Assembly (NCBI GenBank): GCA_902168185.1
Contig: CABHOV010000074.1
Coordinates: 1 to 64,000, forward strand
Reading direction: 5' to 3'
DNA: 64,000 nt
DNA from: an uncultured Bacteroides sp.
GTDB lineage: Bacteria; Bacteroidota; Bacteroidia; Cytophagales; Cyclobacteriaceae
Position numbers and translations under genes: made by a program. Each line of letters starts with the position of its first letter. Position 1 is the first letter of the stretch. The notes below the pieces were generated by a model. It was not told the origin of the DNA. It saw only the letters and a list, made by a program, of their open reading frames with translations, and made no database searches. This document shows, one piece after another, positions 23,753 to 32,112 of this stretch.

Positions 23753-24918
23753 TGAAAATTGTTGAAGTAACGACTCCCCGGCATATACAGGAATTTATCC
23801 TGCTGCCTGTAAAGCTTTATAAAAACGAACCCAACTGGATTCGCCCACTCGATAAAGATATAGAGAGTGTTTTCGATGTCGAAAAAAACAAAACATTCAG
23901 ACACGGTAAATGTATTCGATGGATTCTTCAGAATGATTCCGGAGAAACTATTGGCAGAGTAGCCGCTTTTGTAAATGAAAAGATAGTTCACAAAGGCAAC
24001 GACCAGCCTACTGGCGGAATGGGCTTCTTCGAATGTATCAACGATCGTGAAGCTGCATTTTTTCTTTTCGATCAATGCAAAACATGGCTTCAGTCAAACG
24101 GCATGGAAGCGATGGACGGGCCCATCAATTTTGGAAGTCGCGATCGCTGGTGGGGATTGTTGATCGAAGGATTTGATCGTGAACCCAACTATCAGTGCAA
24201 CTACAATTTCCCTTACTATAAAGATTTTTTCGAGGCATACGGATTCCAGGTATACTTCTACCAGTTTACCTATGCGCGCTCTATACAAGGCCCGCTGGCA
24301 CCGCGTCTTCATGAGAAAGCAATGCTTGCCAAAAAAGATCCTGACTATAGTTTCCGCCACCTTCAAAAGAGTGAACTTGATAAGTTGCCTGAATATTTAA
24401 TGACGGTATATAACAGAGCATGGGCTAACCGATCGGAGAATCCGGAACTTAGTATAGCACAAGCCAAATTACTGGTAAAGCAAATGAAGCCTATCATGGA
24501 TGAGAAGCTTTTATACTTTGGATTTTACAAAGGCGAGCCCGTTTCATTTTTCTTATCGTTACCCGAGATCAACCAGATCTTTAAATATGTAAATGGTAAA
24601 CTTGACTGGATTGGAAAATTGAAATTCATCTGGCATACGCTGATGCGAACCAACAAGAAGGCCTTTGGTATTTTATTCGGCGTAGTACCCGAACATCAAG
24701 GCAAAGGTTTGGATGGCGCCATGATTATCAATGCACGCGATGTGCTGCAGCCCAACGCACGTTACGAGCATTATGAGATGAACTGGATTGGAGATTTCAA
24801 TCCCAAGATGATTCTGGTTGTAGAACAAGTAGGCGGTGAAATGTCAAAACGTCACGCTACATACCGAAAGCTTTTTGATGAAGCGAAGCCATTTAAGCGC
24901 TCTCCGATCTTAAAATAA
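23752..24918 (+). CDS. GNAT-type acetyltransferase-like protein
   Basis: 388 residues, larger than a single GNAT domain. The N-terminal half is peculiar to a Bacteroidota family (LPVKLYKNEPNWIRPLDKDIESVF, DGPINFGSRDRWWGLLIEGF), while the C-terminal half has GNAT-like strands and the acetyl-CoA loop region (GILFGVVPEHQGKGLDGAMIINARDVLQ). The start at 23752 overlaps the stop of the kinase gene. Substrate unknown; small-molecule or protein acetylation are both possible. The coupling suggests a functional link to the kinase, which is inference. Confidence 0.75.
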   Translation: MKIVEVTTPRHIQEFILLPVKLYKNEPNWIRPLDKDIESVFDVEKNKTFRHGKCIRWILQNDSGETIGRVAAFVNEKIVHKGNDQPTGGMGFFECINDREAAFFLFDQCKTWLQSNGMEAMDGPINFGSRDRWWGLLIEGFDREPNYQCNYNFPYYKDFFEAYGFQVYFYQFTYARSIQGPLAPRLHEKAMLAKKDPDYSFRHLQKSELDKLPEYLMTVYNRAWANRSENPELSIAQAKLLVKQMKPIMDEKLLYFGFYKGEPVSFFLSLPEINQIFKYVNGKLDWIGKLKFIWHTLMRTNKKAFGILFGVVPEHQGKGLDGAMIINARDVLQPNARYEHYEMNWIGDFNPKMILVVEQVGGEMSKRHATYRKLFDEAKPFKRSPILK

Positions 24919-24999
24919 ACGCGAAGGTTTTCTCGCAAGCATAAACTTCTTTTGTCGCAAAATGTTATTCGCTTACTTGCATCGCGAAGTTTTTAAGAC

Positions 25000-26007
25000 A
25001 TGAATAAAACCGGAGTTCTTCTCATTAATCTGGGCACACCCGATAGCCCCTCTGTGAGCGATGTACGCTCATATCTTTCACAATTCCTCAATGATCCGCG
25101 CGTAATAGACATACCGTGGCTGTTGCGTAAAATGTTGGTGAACCTCATCATTGTTCCGTTCCGTGCTCCTAAATCTGCCAAGATTTATCAGAAACTCTGG
25201 ACGGACAAGGGCTCTCCATTGCTATACTACAGCGAGCAGGTAAAGACATTGCTGCAACGAGAGTTAAGCGAAGATTTTGATGTATACCTGGCGATGCGCT
25301 ATAAGAATCCTTCGATACCGAATGTTCTGGAGGCGATGCGTAAAAAAAATTACGAGCGCATCATTGTGCTGCCTATGTTTCCTCAATATGCATCTGCTTC
25401 TACCGGCTCTGCTTTAGATGAAGTAATGCGTGTTATCAGAAAGTGGTGGGTTATACCGGAAATTAAAATGATCAGCCAATACTATGATCATCCTACATTC
25501 ATTGAAGCATTTGCAGAGCGTGGCAGGAGGTATAGTATAGATGACTATGACCACGTGCTGTTCTCCTATCATGGCTTGCCCGAACGTCAGGTTGATAAAG
25601 TATATGATAACGACCTTTGTGCTAATCATGATTGCGAGCATGAAGTAACAGACGATAACAAGTATTGCTATAAAGCCACATGCTACGCAACCACACGGCT
25701 GTTGGCAGAGAAGCTTCATATTCCTGCAGAAAAATATACAGTATGCTTTCAATCACGCCTCGATCAGAAATGGCTCAAACCGTTTTCAGATGAAGTAGTG
25801 CGGGAGTGTGGCCGAAAGGGAATGAAGAAAATTCTTGTATTCTCGCCAGCGTTCACGGCCGACTGCCTCGAAACCATTATCGAAATCGGAGATGAATATC
25901 AGGAAATCTTCAAAGAGCATGGTGGCGAAAAAGTTCAGCTTGTAGAAAGTCTGAATGATCATCCGCTATGGATTAAGTGTTTGAAGGAATTGGTGCTGGC
26001 GAAGTAG
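25000..26007 (+). CDS. hemH: Ferrochelatase
   Basis: 335 residues, usual length. Motifs: LINLGTPDSPSVSDVRSYLSQFL at the N-terminus, MRYKNPSIPNVL, MFPQYASASTGS, the catalytic His191 in FSYHGLPERQ, and Glu291 in FTADCLETIIEIG, the pair that frames the iron and porphyrin site. Four Cys lie in the middle (CANHDCEHE, CYKATCYATT), as in some ferrochelatases with a metal cluster, though this is not proof of a cluster. It inserts Fe2+ into protoporphyrin IX. Confidence 0.96.
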   Translation: MNKTGVLLINLGTPDSPSVSDVRSYLSQFLNDPRVIDIPWLLRKMLVNLIIVPFRAPKSAKIYQKLWTDKGSPLLYYSEQVKTLLQRELSEDFDVYLAMRYKNPSIPNVLEAMRKKNYERIIVLPMFPQYASASTGSALDEVMRVIRKWWVIPEIKMISQYYDHPTFIEAFAERGRRYSIDDYDHVLFSYHGLPERQVDKVYDNDLCANHDCEHEVTDDNKYCYKATCYATTRLLAEKLHIPAEKYTVCFQSRLDQKWLKPFSDEVVRECGRKGMKKILVFSPAFTADCLETIIEIGDEYQEIFKEHGGEKVQLVESLNDHPLWIKCLKELVLAK

Positions 26008-26017
26008 ATATATAGGG

Positions 26018-26737
26018 CTAATGATGTGTGCCCAATCTCTTTGCGATCTCATGTTTATATAGCGGCCCGACCGGAAGTTCCGTCTTGCCGATGAAGACAG
26101 CATTTAGATTATAAGAGTCGATCTTGTTAACAGAGACTATAAATGAACGATGGATTCGCATGAAGTCCTGCTCGGGTAACATTTCTTCTATAGCCGTTAT
26201 AGTTTGCTTGGTGATCACTTGTCTGTCGGGTAAAAGAATGCGCACGTAATCTTTCAGGCTCTCAATGTAGCGGATTTCATCTACCATGATCTTTACCATC
26301 TTGCGATCTGCACGTACATATAGGAAGCGGTCGTTCTCGGTAGTTAGTGTTTCTTTTATTGTCGTGGAATGTTTTTGCTCCGGATTTATAGCGCGGTGAA
26401 CAGCGCGTAAAAAACGATCGAGTGAATACGGCTTGAGTAAATAATCGACAGCACCAAGTTCAAATCCATCCACTGCATAATCGCGATGCGCTGTCGTAAA
26501 GATTACTTTCGGAGGCGATGGTAAAGCTCTGAGAAAGTCTGTTCCGGTAAGCTTTGGCATATTGATATCCAGAAAAATAAGATCGACCTGGCTCTTCTGA
26601 ATAAATTCAAATGCCGCCATGGCATGATGACACTCTCCTGCAATTTCAAGCATGGGTGTAGCATCTATATACGTTCGCAGAATGTCGAGAGCCGGAGGTT
26701 CATCATCCACCAGCAGGCAACGAAGTTTCGGGGTCAT
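26018..26737 (-). CDS. LytTR-family response regulator
   Basis: 239 residues. The receiver domain carries VDDEPPALD, phospho-acceptor Asp57 in LIFLDINMPKLTG, and the switch residues in FTTAHRDYAVDG and VDYLLKP. The C-terminal LytTR DNA-binding domain begins near residue 135 (FLYVRADRKMVKIMVDEIRYIESLKDYVRI) and contains MRIHRSFIVSVNKIDSYN. Its start overlaps the end of the kinase gene (ATGA), so both are made from one operon on the minus strand. Confidence 0.94.
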   Translation of the reverse strand: MTPKLRCLLVDDEPPALDILRTYIDATPMLEIAGECHHAMAAFEFIQKSQVDLIFLDINMPKLTGTDFLRALPSPPKVIFTTAHRDYAVDGFELGAVDYLLKPYSLDRFLRAVHRAINPEQKHSTTIKETLTTENDRFLYVRADRKMVKIMVDEIRYIESLKDYVRILLPDRQVITKQTITAIEEMLPEQDFMRIHRSFIVSVNKIDSYNLNAVFIGKTELPVGPLYKHEIAKRLGTHH

Positions 26738-27843
26738 GCTTCAATCAATTTGATAGAGTCGAGTGAAATTACCAGAGACACAACAAAGGTCTCCGCGTCT
26801 TCTGTAATACGTAGATCATGCGCATTAGGATATAACAATTGCAGTCGTTTTTTTGTGTTTTGTAATCCGACATGAATCGAGTTTGGATTGTTGTTGTCAA
26901 TGGATCTGCCATTGATAAGCTTGAATTTTAAAGTGTTTTCATTCACCTGCAGATCCAGACTGATCCAGGCTTGGTCAATCATTTCATTAGCACCATGCTT
27001 AAAACTATTTTCAACAAAGGGAAGCAGAAGAAGCGGTGCTATCGTATGTGAATCGAGGTCACCTTTGATGTTTACAGATATATCCAGGCGTTCGCCAAAC
27101 CTGCTTTTCTCCAATTCGATATAGTGAAGAAGAATTTCTACCTCCTTGTTGAGTGCAACCGTAACCTTTGTGCATTCAGTAAGTATATATCGCATCAATT
27201 GAGATAGTTTCAGTATAGCCTCCGGTGTGGCATCTGATTTTTTAAGCGCCATAGAATATATACTGTTGAGCGTATTGAACATGAAATGCGGATGGATCTG
27301 TCCTTTCAAAACTTCAAGTTCGGCCTTCAGCCGCTCTTTCTCCAATTGCTCATTTTCAATTTTATTCTGATACCAATGCTTTATCAATTTAATGGCTACA
27401 GCAAATCCTGCCACTGTCATCGATCCGCGTAACCCTCCTATCAAGGAATAAAAAAATGTGATCTTCTTTACTGGATAGTGCAGGGACTCTCTCAGGGGGC
27501 GAATAATATTGAAATTGATTGGCGGTGAAAGTAGAGCCGTCATCAGAATTAAAAGCAGTACCAGCAGGAAGCCAACCCAATATTTTTCCTTGAAGATATA
27601 GGAGGGAAGGACATAGTATATAATGGCATAGCTAAGGAAAATATGCTGTGGCAAGAAAACCAATGACTCCATATAGGAGATGGAAAACATCTCGTACGTT
27701 CTTCCTTCTGAATAGTAGAATCCATATATAAATCCCAGAAACCCCCACCATACTATCCAGAACAGTATGTGCCTGCCTAACCTGTAGTGCGTTTCATTGG
27801 AGAGTACAAGCTTCGAGAAAAAACTATCCATATACATGCTCAT
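26734..27843 (-). CDS. LytS-type sensor histidine kinase
   Basis: 369 residues. Four hydrophobic helices occupy about residues 25-155, followed by a coiled coil (ENEQLEKERLKAELEVLKG) and the His-box GQIHPHFMFNTLNS, with the phospho-acceptor likely H186. The ATP-binding domain has PFVENSFKHGA and GLQNTKKRLQLLYP. It forms a pair with the LytTR regulator that overlaps its stop codon. The first Met at 27843 is followed by two more within five codons, so the exact start could be a few residues later. A pair of 9-base direct repeats lies 40-70 bases upstream. Confidence 0.92.
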   Translation of the reverse strand: MSMYMDSFFSKLVLSNETHYRLGRHILFWIVWWGFLGFIYGFYYSEGRTYEMFSISYMESLVFLPQHIFLSYAIIYYVLPSYIFKEKYWVGFLLVLLLILMTALLSPPINFNIIRPLRESLHYPVKKITFFYSLIGGLRGSMTVAGFAVAIKLIKHWYQNKIENEQLEKERLKAELEVLKGQIHPHFMFNTLNSIYSMALKKSDATPEAILKLSQLMRYILTECTKVTVALNKEVEILLHYIELEKSRFGERLDISVNIKGDLDSHTIAPLLLLPFVENSFKHGANEMIDQAWISLDLQVNENTLKFKLINGRSIDNNNPNSIHVGLQNTKKRLQLLYPNAHDLRITEDAETFVVSLVISLDSIKLIEA

Positions 27844-27883
27844 ACTCGATCAGGCGATGAAAGTTTAGCGACACACCTGTTTA

Positions 27884-27913
27884 TAGACGAAAGTGACAGA
27901 ATCGTAGACGAAA
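27884..27913. promoter_or_regulatory. Direct repeat with LytTR-type spacing
   Basis: TAGACGAAA occurs at 27884-27892 and exactly again at 27905-27913, with a 12-base gap. Nine-base repeats with 12 bases between them are the usual layout for LytTR-type DNA binding. The site is upstream of the kinase/LytTR operon and of the divergent small gene at 28022. The consensus bases do not match the published core exactly, so this is a candidate. Confidence 0.5.
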
Positions 27914-28021
27914 CATTTTTATCGAGCATGTTCTTGTGCTTGTCTCTAAACCGGGTGCATCGGTAGGGTCTTCGAAAACAATATACTTTCATTCCGTTCA
28001 TCATACAAAAAGACCCTTTTT

Positions 28022-28315
28022 ATGAAACGAATCTTAACACTTTTAGCCGCGATACTCTTTGTGTCAGTATACGCGTTTGGCCAGCCGGAAAAATCACACT
28101 ATTGGGTAGTGGAAACCAATGCACAAGACAAGAGTTACTCTATTGTGCGTTTTTATGACCAGGCTAATCTGCTTGTGCATGAAGTAAAGCTCGACAATAT
28201 ACATATAGATGTCCGCAAGCATAAGTATCAGCGAAAGCTTAATCAGCTTTTGAAAGATTATCAGGATCGTGTGACGACCACATCCAAAAAGCACAAATCG
28301 AAACGATCGATTTGA
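28022..28315 (+). CDS. Small exported basic protein
   Basis: 97 residues with a signal peptide (ILTLLAAILFVSVYAFGQ). The mature part has two beta strands (SHYWVVETNAQDKSYSIVRFY, LLVHEVKLDNIHIDV) and a very basic tail ending in KHKSKRS. No known family. It is divergent from the LytS/LytTR operon and could share the repeat-bearing regulatory region, which would make it a possible target. Confidence 0.6.
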   Translation: MKRILTLLAAILFVSVYAFGQPEKSHYWVVETNAQDKSYSIVRFYDQANLLVHEVKLDNIHIDVRKHKYQRKLNQLLKDYQDRVTTTSKKHKSKRSI

Positions 28316-28332
28316 TTTAGATTAAATGGTTC

Positions 28333-28361
28333 GCCTGGCTACGTGATGGCCGGGCTTTTTT
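28333..28361 (+). terminator. Terminator of the small exported protein gene
   Basis: Stem 28333-28339 with 28349-28355 (GC-rich), followed by a T-run. It lies 17 bases after the stop codon. Confidence 0.75.
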
Positions 28362-28398
28362 ATTCAATGTATATATTGCTGATGCTATAGCATTGCCG

Positions 28399-28800
28399 TT
28401 ACTCTTCACCCATATCTTTCAGTTCAATCTCCAGTGCCTTGGTGCTGATATAAATCTCATTCAGCGAAAGGGCAAGTGAAAGGAGGAGGAACACCAGGCT
28501 CATTCCAAATATAGCAATCGCCCATACTTCATATTGCAAATAGAAGAATAGCATGCTGAGCACACAAAAGAAAAAGCTGGTGATGCCTGCACCTTGCATG
28601 TGCTTTACGAGCATAAGCCGAAGTCTCAGATTTTTGATTTGTGCTTTAATGATTTCATGATCTTCATGAATGGTTTTGTATTTCGCATGGAGATTCCGAA
28701 TCAATGTTGCCAAGGCGAGAAAGCGATTGGTATAAGCGAGCATCAACAAGGTGATGGCTGGAAAAAGAAGTGCCGGAGTATTGATAGAAATTTGTGGCAT
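28399..28800 (-). CDS. DUF2721-like membrane protein
   Basis: 133 residues with three hydrophobic helices (LLFPAITLLMLAY, GAGITSFFFCVLSMLFFYL, AIAIFGMSLVFLLLSLAL). Between the first and second is a basic amphipathic stretch (IKAQIKNLRLRLMLVKHM) that matches the DUF2721 pattern. The C-terminus is acidic. Function unknown. It lies 11 bases after the MFS gene on the same strand and may be cotranscribed. Confidence 0.75.
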   Translation of the reverse strand: MPQISINTPALLFPAITLLMLAYTNRFLALATLIRNLHAKYKTIHEDHEIIKAQIKNLRLRLMLVKHMQGAGITSFFFCVLSMLFFYLQYEVWAIAIFGMSLVFLLLSLALSLNEIYISTKALEIELKDMGEE

Positions 28801-28811
28801 ATATACTTGGT

Positions 28812-30047
28812 TTATTCAACACGTTGTAACCTGCGCAAGGACTTTGAGAACCAGCTGGTAACGCCTACTACAGTAAGCGTCAGGCATCCTCCTATAATTA
28901 CTGAACGTACAACACCAAACAGGCGTGCCGTAACACCAGACTCAAACATGCCGATTTCATTGGAGGAGCCGATGAAGATATGATTCACAGCGGAGACTCT
29001 TCCTTTCATGTTTTCCGGTGTTAAAGTTTGTAACAGTGTGCTGCGTATAATTACACTCACACAATCGAACACTCCACTCATCATCAGTAAAAACATCGAA
29101 ATCCAGAAGCTCGTGGAGAGCCCGAAGAGAATCATACAAACACCGAAGCCTCCTACACAATAGAACAATAACTTTCCCGCATTTTTCTTGATTGGATGAT
29201 GTACAAGATATAGCGCCATCAGCAATGCGCCCACGCCAGGCGCAGCACGAAGAAAGCCGAGTCCTACTTTTCCAACGTGTAATATAGTGTCAGCAAAAAT
29301 GGGAAGCAGCGCTACTGCGCCACCGAAGAGTACAGCGAAAAGATCCAGTGAGATTGCACTTAATACGATCTTGTTGTTATATACGAAACGTAGTCCTTCT
29401 TTAATCTTCTCAACCATCCCTTCGTCTGATGTTGAAGGAGGCAATGGTTTATTGGTGACGGCAAACGCCAGCAACAATCCGGAAAGTACCAGTAGTACAT
29501 CCGTTGTATACGCAACAGAGATTCCAAAGAATCCATATAGTAGTCCACCCAATGGCGGTCCTGATAGTGAAGCGGTTTCCCATAAGGTGCTGTTCCATGT
29601 AATGGCATTGCTAAATAATTCGCGCGGCACAAGCTGCGGCATGAAGGCAAACAATGCAGGTGTGATAAATCCACGTGCTATACCACTAATAAAAATTATA
29701 GTATAGATAGGAATCACGCCATAGCGGATAAAAAAGTGACCGGGCTCCAGTGTAAAAAAGAGGAGGCATAGCGAACAAAGCAGCAGTGTGCTCACACATA
29801 GCAAAATAATTTTTTTGCGTTGTACAACATCGGCAACATGCCCAGCATAAAGAGATACACCAATAGAGGGTATAGCTTCAGCCAGGCCGATAAGTCCGAG
29901 AGATAATGGATCCTTGGTGATTTCATATACTTGCCACGATACCACCACAGCTTGTATCTGGATGGCGAGCGTAATACAAAAGCGAGCAGAAATAAAATAT
30001 CGATAGTCTCTGATCTTTAAAGCTGCATAGGGAGAAGTGATGCTCAT
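28812..30047 (-). CDS. MFS transporter, EntS-like
   Basis: 411 residues with about 12 membrane helices. Family markers are RFCITLAIQIQAVVVSWQVYEITKDPLSLGLIG near the N-terminus, followed by the loop motif GHVADVVQRKKI between helices 2 and 3. Such members of the DHA3 group export siderophores or drugs; the substrate here is unknown. Its start (ATG) overlaps the stop of the NadR-like gene (ATGA), so these two are translationally coupled. Confidence 0.88.
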   Translation of the reverse strand: MSITSPYAALKIRDYRYFISARFCITLAIQIQAVVVSWQVYEITKDPLSLGLIGLAEAIPSIGVSLYAGHVADVVQRKKIILLCVSTLLLCSLCLLFFTLEPGHFFIRYGVIPIYTIIFISGIARGFITPALFAFMPQLVPRELFSNAITWNSTLWETASLSGPPLGGLLYGFFGISVAYTTDVLLVLSGLLLAFAVTNKPLPPSTSDEGMVEKIKEGLRFVYNNKIVLSAISLDLFAVLFGGAVALLPIFADTILHVGKVGLGFLRAAPGVGALLMALYLVHHPIKKNAGKLLFYCVGGFGVCMILFGLSTSFWISMFLLMMSGVFDCVSVIIRSTLLQTLTPENMKGRVSAVNHIFIGSSNEIGMFESGVTARLFGVVRSVIIGGCLTLTVVGVTSWFSKSLRRLQRVE

Positions 30048-30586
30048 ACCGTTGCCAAAATATTATCAATCGCGTTTACAGCAAGTTGTCTTCGCTGTTC
30101 ACGGTCGCCACGTATTTCAACAAAAGGCGCAGATTGATTTTTCATTTCCTTTAAATAAATATTATATAGCTCTTCACGTTGATCCGGATGCTCACGCTGC
30201 GGATCTTCCTGCCAGGGTAAATCTACATAGGTAAGGAGGTATAAATCGTATTTTCGTGTAGCAATATGGTGTAGAATTTCCTTGTGACAACTACCGTATT
30301 TAAATTCACTCCACACTTTAATGACGTATAGGTTTGTGTCGCAGATCAAAACACGATTTGCATCACGCGTCCATTCATCTTCAAGACGAAGCTGGCCATG
30401 TGCAATCGATAAAAGATCATGTTCTTCGTAAGGTCTCACAAGATGATCTATATAGCCACGCGCATACTCAGGGTTCCATACGGTGTTGTAATGTTCTGCA
30501 AGAAACTTAGAGAGATCGGATTTCCCCGTGCACTCCGGGCCGATTATCGCCACTTTCTTGATGGCTGGCAGATCGAAAGCATTCAT
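30044..30586 (-). CDS. NadR-like P-loop kinase (nicotinamide riboside kinase type)
   Basis: The ATG at 30586 gives 180 residues. There is a Walker A at residues 16-23 (GPECTGKS), then LAEHYNTVWNPEYARGYIDHL, LICDTNLYVIKVW, and a C-terminal part (YLLTYVDLPWQEDPQREHPDQREEL) as in the RNK domain of NadR, which phosphorylates nicotinamide riboside to NMN. In Bacteroidota such genes often sit beside a PnuC transporter; none is seen here. Its stop overlaps the MFS start, so it heads an operon. Reading this as an NAD salvage enzyme is by family. Confidence 0.85.
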   Translation of the reverse strand: MNAFDLPAIKKVAIIGPECTGKSDLSKFLAEHYNTVWNPEYARGYIDHLVRPYEEHDLLSIAHGQLRLEDEWTRDANRVLICDTNLYVIKVWSEFKYGSCHKEILHHIATRKYDLYLLTYVDLPWQEDPQREHPDQREELYNIYLKEMKNQSAPFVEIRGDREQRRQLAVNAIDNILATV

Positions 30587-30645
30587 AATGCGAAAATCGT
30601 TTATATTTCCCGGAAATTTTTTATCAATACAAATAACATTTCCCG

Positions 30646-32112
30646 GTGAACAGAAGAAAAGCATTACAGCAAATCGGACTTGGAGTTTCGGCCGGACTGG
30701 TACTCCCGGCATGGTTAAGTTCATGCAAGGATGATGATCCTGCTCCGAGCACCACCTACAATGGTGTAATTGGTGTAGTGGGCGCTGGTGCTGCAGGGTT
30801 GCATGCCGCTGATGTTTTGAGGAGTAAAGGAATACCGGTTCGGATCTTCGAAGCATCCGATCGAATTGGTGGAAGGGTGCGAACTATACAACGTACTACT
30901 CAGCCGGATGATGCATTACTTTTTGATCCGGCTAATGAATCGATCAGTGAGTTTCCAACAGAGTTAGGCGCACAGTTTATTTTGGGTTCGGATTCTGCAT
31001 GGGGAAAAATAGTTAGTCAGCTGAATGTTCCAGTCATCGAATTCTATACGCAGGGTAATGATATATTTATAGTAGATGGTACTGTAAAATCAGCAGCCGA
31101 ATTAGCAGGTGATGCTGATTTTATAGCAGCGAAAAATTTCGTTACGAATCTTTCTTCGAATGCCTCTACGGGCTCAGTGCAACAGGCCATTGCAAGTGCA
31201 GGTATAAATGCGCGTATGTTCTCAATCCTCAATTCATGGATCGGTAATACAGCAGGCACTTCAAATACATTGCTGGGTATAAAAGCGCTTGCAGAAGGAA
31301 TAAGCTTACGGATACGAAATTCACAACAGCTCATTCTGAAAGCTAATCCCATGGAAGATGTTTTACTTTCACGCTATAGCAACGTATTACAGTATGTAGA
31401 ACTGAATAGCGTTGTAAAGACTATTAATTATTCCGGTGATAAAATTACGATAGGCGGCGAGAAGAATGGTGCTGAAGCTTTCACAGCAGAAGTTGATCGT
31501 TTGATTATAGCCGTTCCGGTTTCAATCTTGAAATCTGCAGCGATTACATTTACACCTACACTTCCATCCAATAAATCCACAGCACTATCTCGTCTTGATA
31601 TGGATGGCAGTATTCGTCTTCGCCTTGAATTCAAAAAGAATTTCTGGGGAATGAACAGCGCATATATATATGGTGGCACACAGGCACCGGAATATTTTAA
31701 TGCAGGTATAGGTCGTGATCCTCTACAAAAAACACTCGACATAACCATACAGGGACCAAAAGCTGAGGAGCTCTCTGCATTGGGTAAAGATATGGTGCCG
31801 GTTATACTGTCGGAACTCGATGCAGTTTACAATGGACAAGCTACTGCCAACATCCGCAGAGACGCTCAGGACACTATACTATATACCATCATGGATTGGT
31901 CGAAGGTTCCCTATATCCAAGGGGGAGTATCATATGTTAAACCCGGTGGCAGCAACGCAGATCGCATCACTCTTTCGGAAGCCGTAAGCGAAAAATTATT
32001 TTTCGCAGGTGAGGCTACAGATATAGCGGGCGAGGCCGGTACGATCAGCGGAGCCATTCAATCAGCGGAGCGTGCTGCACTGGAAGTAGTGGATACCATT
32101 ACACTTGCGTGA
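30646..32112 (+). CDS. FAD-dependent amine oxidase-like protein
   Basis: 488 residues, starting with GTG at 30646. The N-terminus (NRRKALQQIGLGVSAG) carries a twin-Arg-type motif, and a Cys at residue 27 (LSSC) sits in lipobox-like surroundings, so it may be exported folded with FAD and tethered in the periplasm. The Rossmann dinucleotide fold follows (VGVVGAGAAGLHAADVLRSKGI, then VRIFEASDRIGGRVRT) and the FAD-closing motif near the C-terminus is LFFAGEATDIAGEAGTISGAIQSAERAA. This is the monoamine oxidase / amino acid oxidase family. Substrate unknown. Confidence 0.85.
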   Translation: MNRRKALQQIGLGVSAGLVLPAWLSSCKDDDPAPSTTYNGVIGVVGAGAAGLHAADVLRSKGIPVRIFEASDRIGGRVRTIQRTTQPDDALLFDPANESISEFPTELGAQFILGSDSAWGKIVSQLNVPVIEFYTQGNDIFIVDGTVKSAAELAGDADFIAAKNFVTNLSSNASTGSVQQAIASAGINARMFSILNSWIGNTAGTSNTLLGIKALAEGISLRIRNSQQLILKANPMEDVLLSRYSNVLQYVELNSVVKTINYSGDKITIGGEKNGAEAFTAEVDRLIIAVPVSILKSAAITFTPTLPSNKSTALSRLDMDGSIRLRLEFKKNFWGMNSAYIYGGTQAPEYFNAGIGRDPLQKTLDITIQGPKAEELSALGKDMVPVILSELDAVYNGQATANIRRDAQDTILYTIMDWSKVPYIQGGVSYVKPGGSNADRITLSEAVSEKLFFAGEATDIAGEAGTISGAIQSAERAALEVVDTITLA

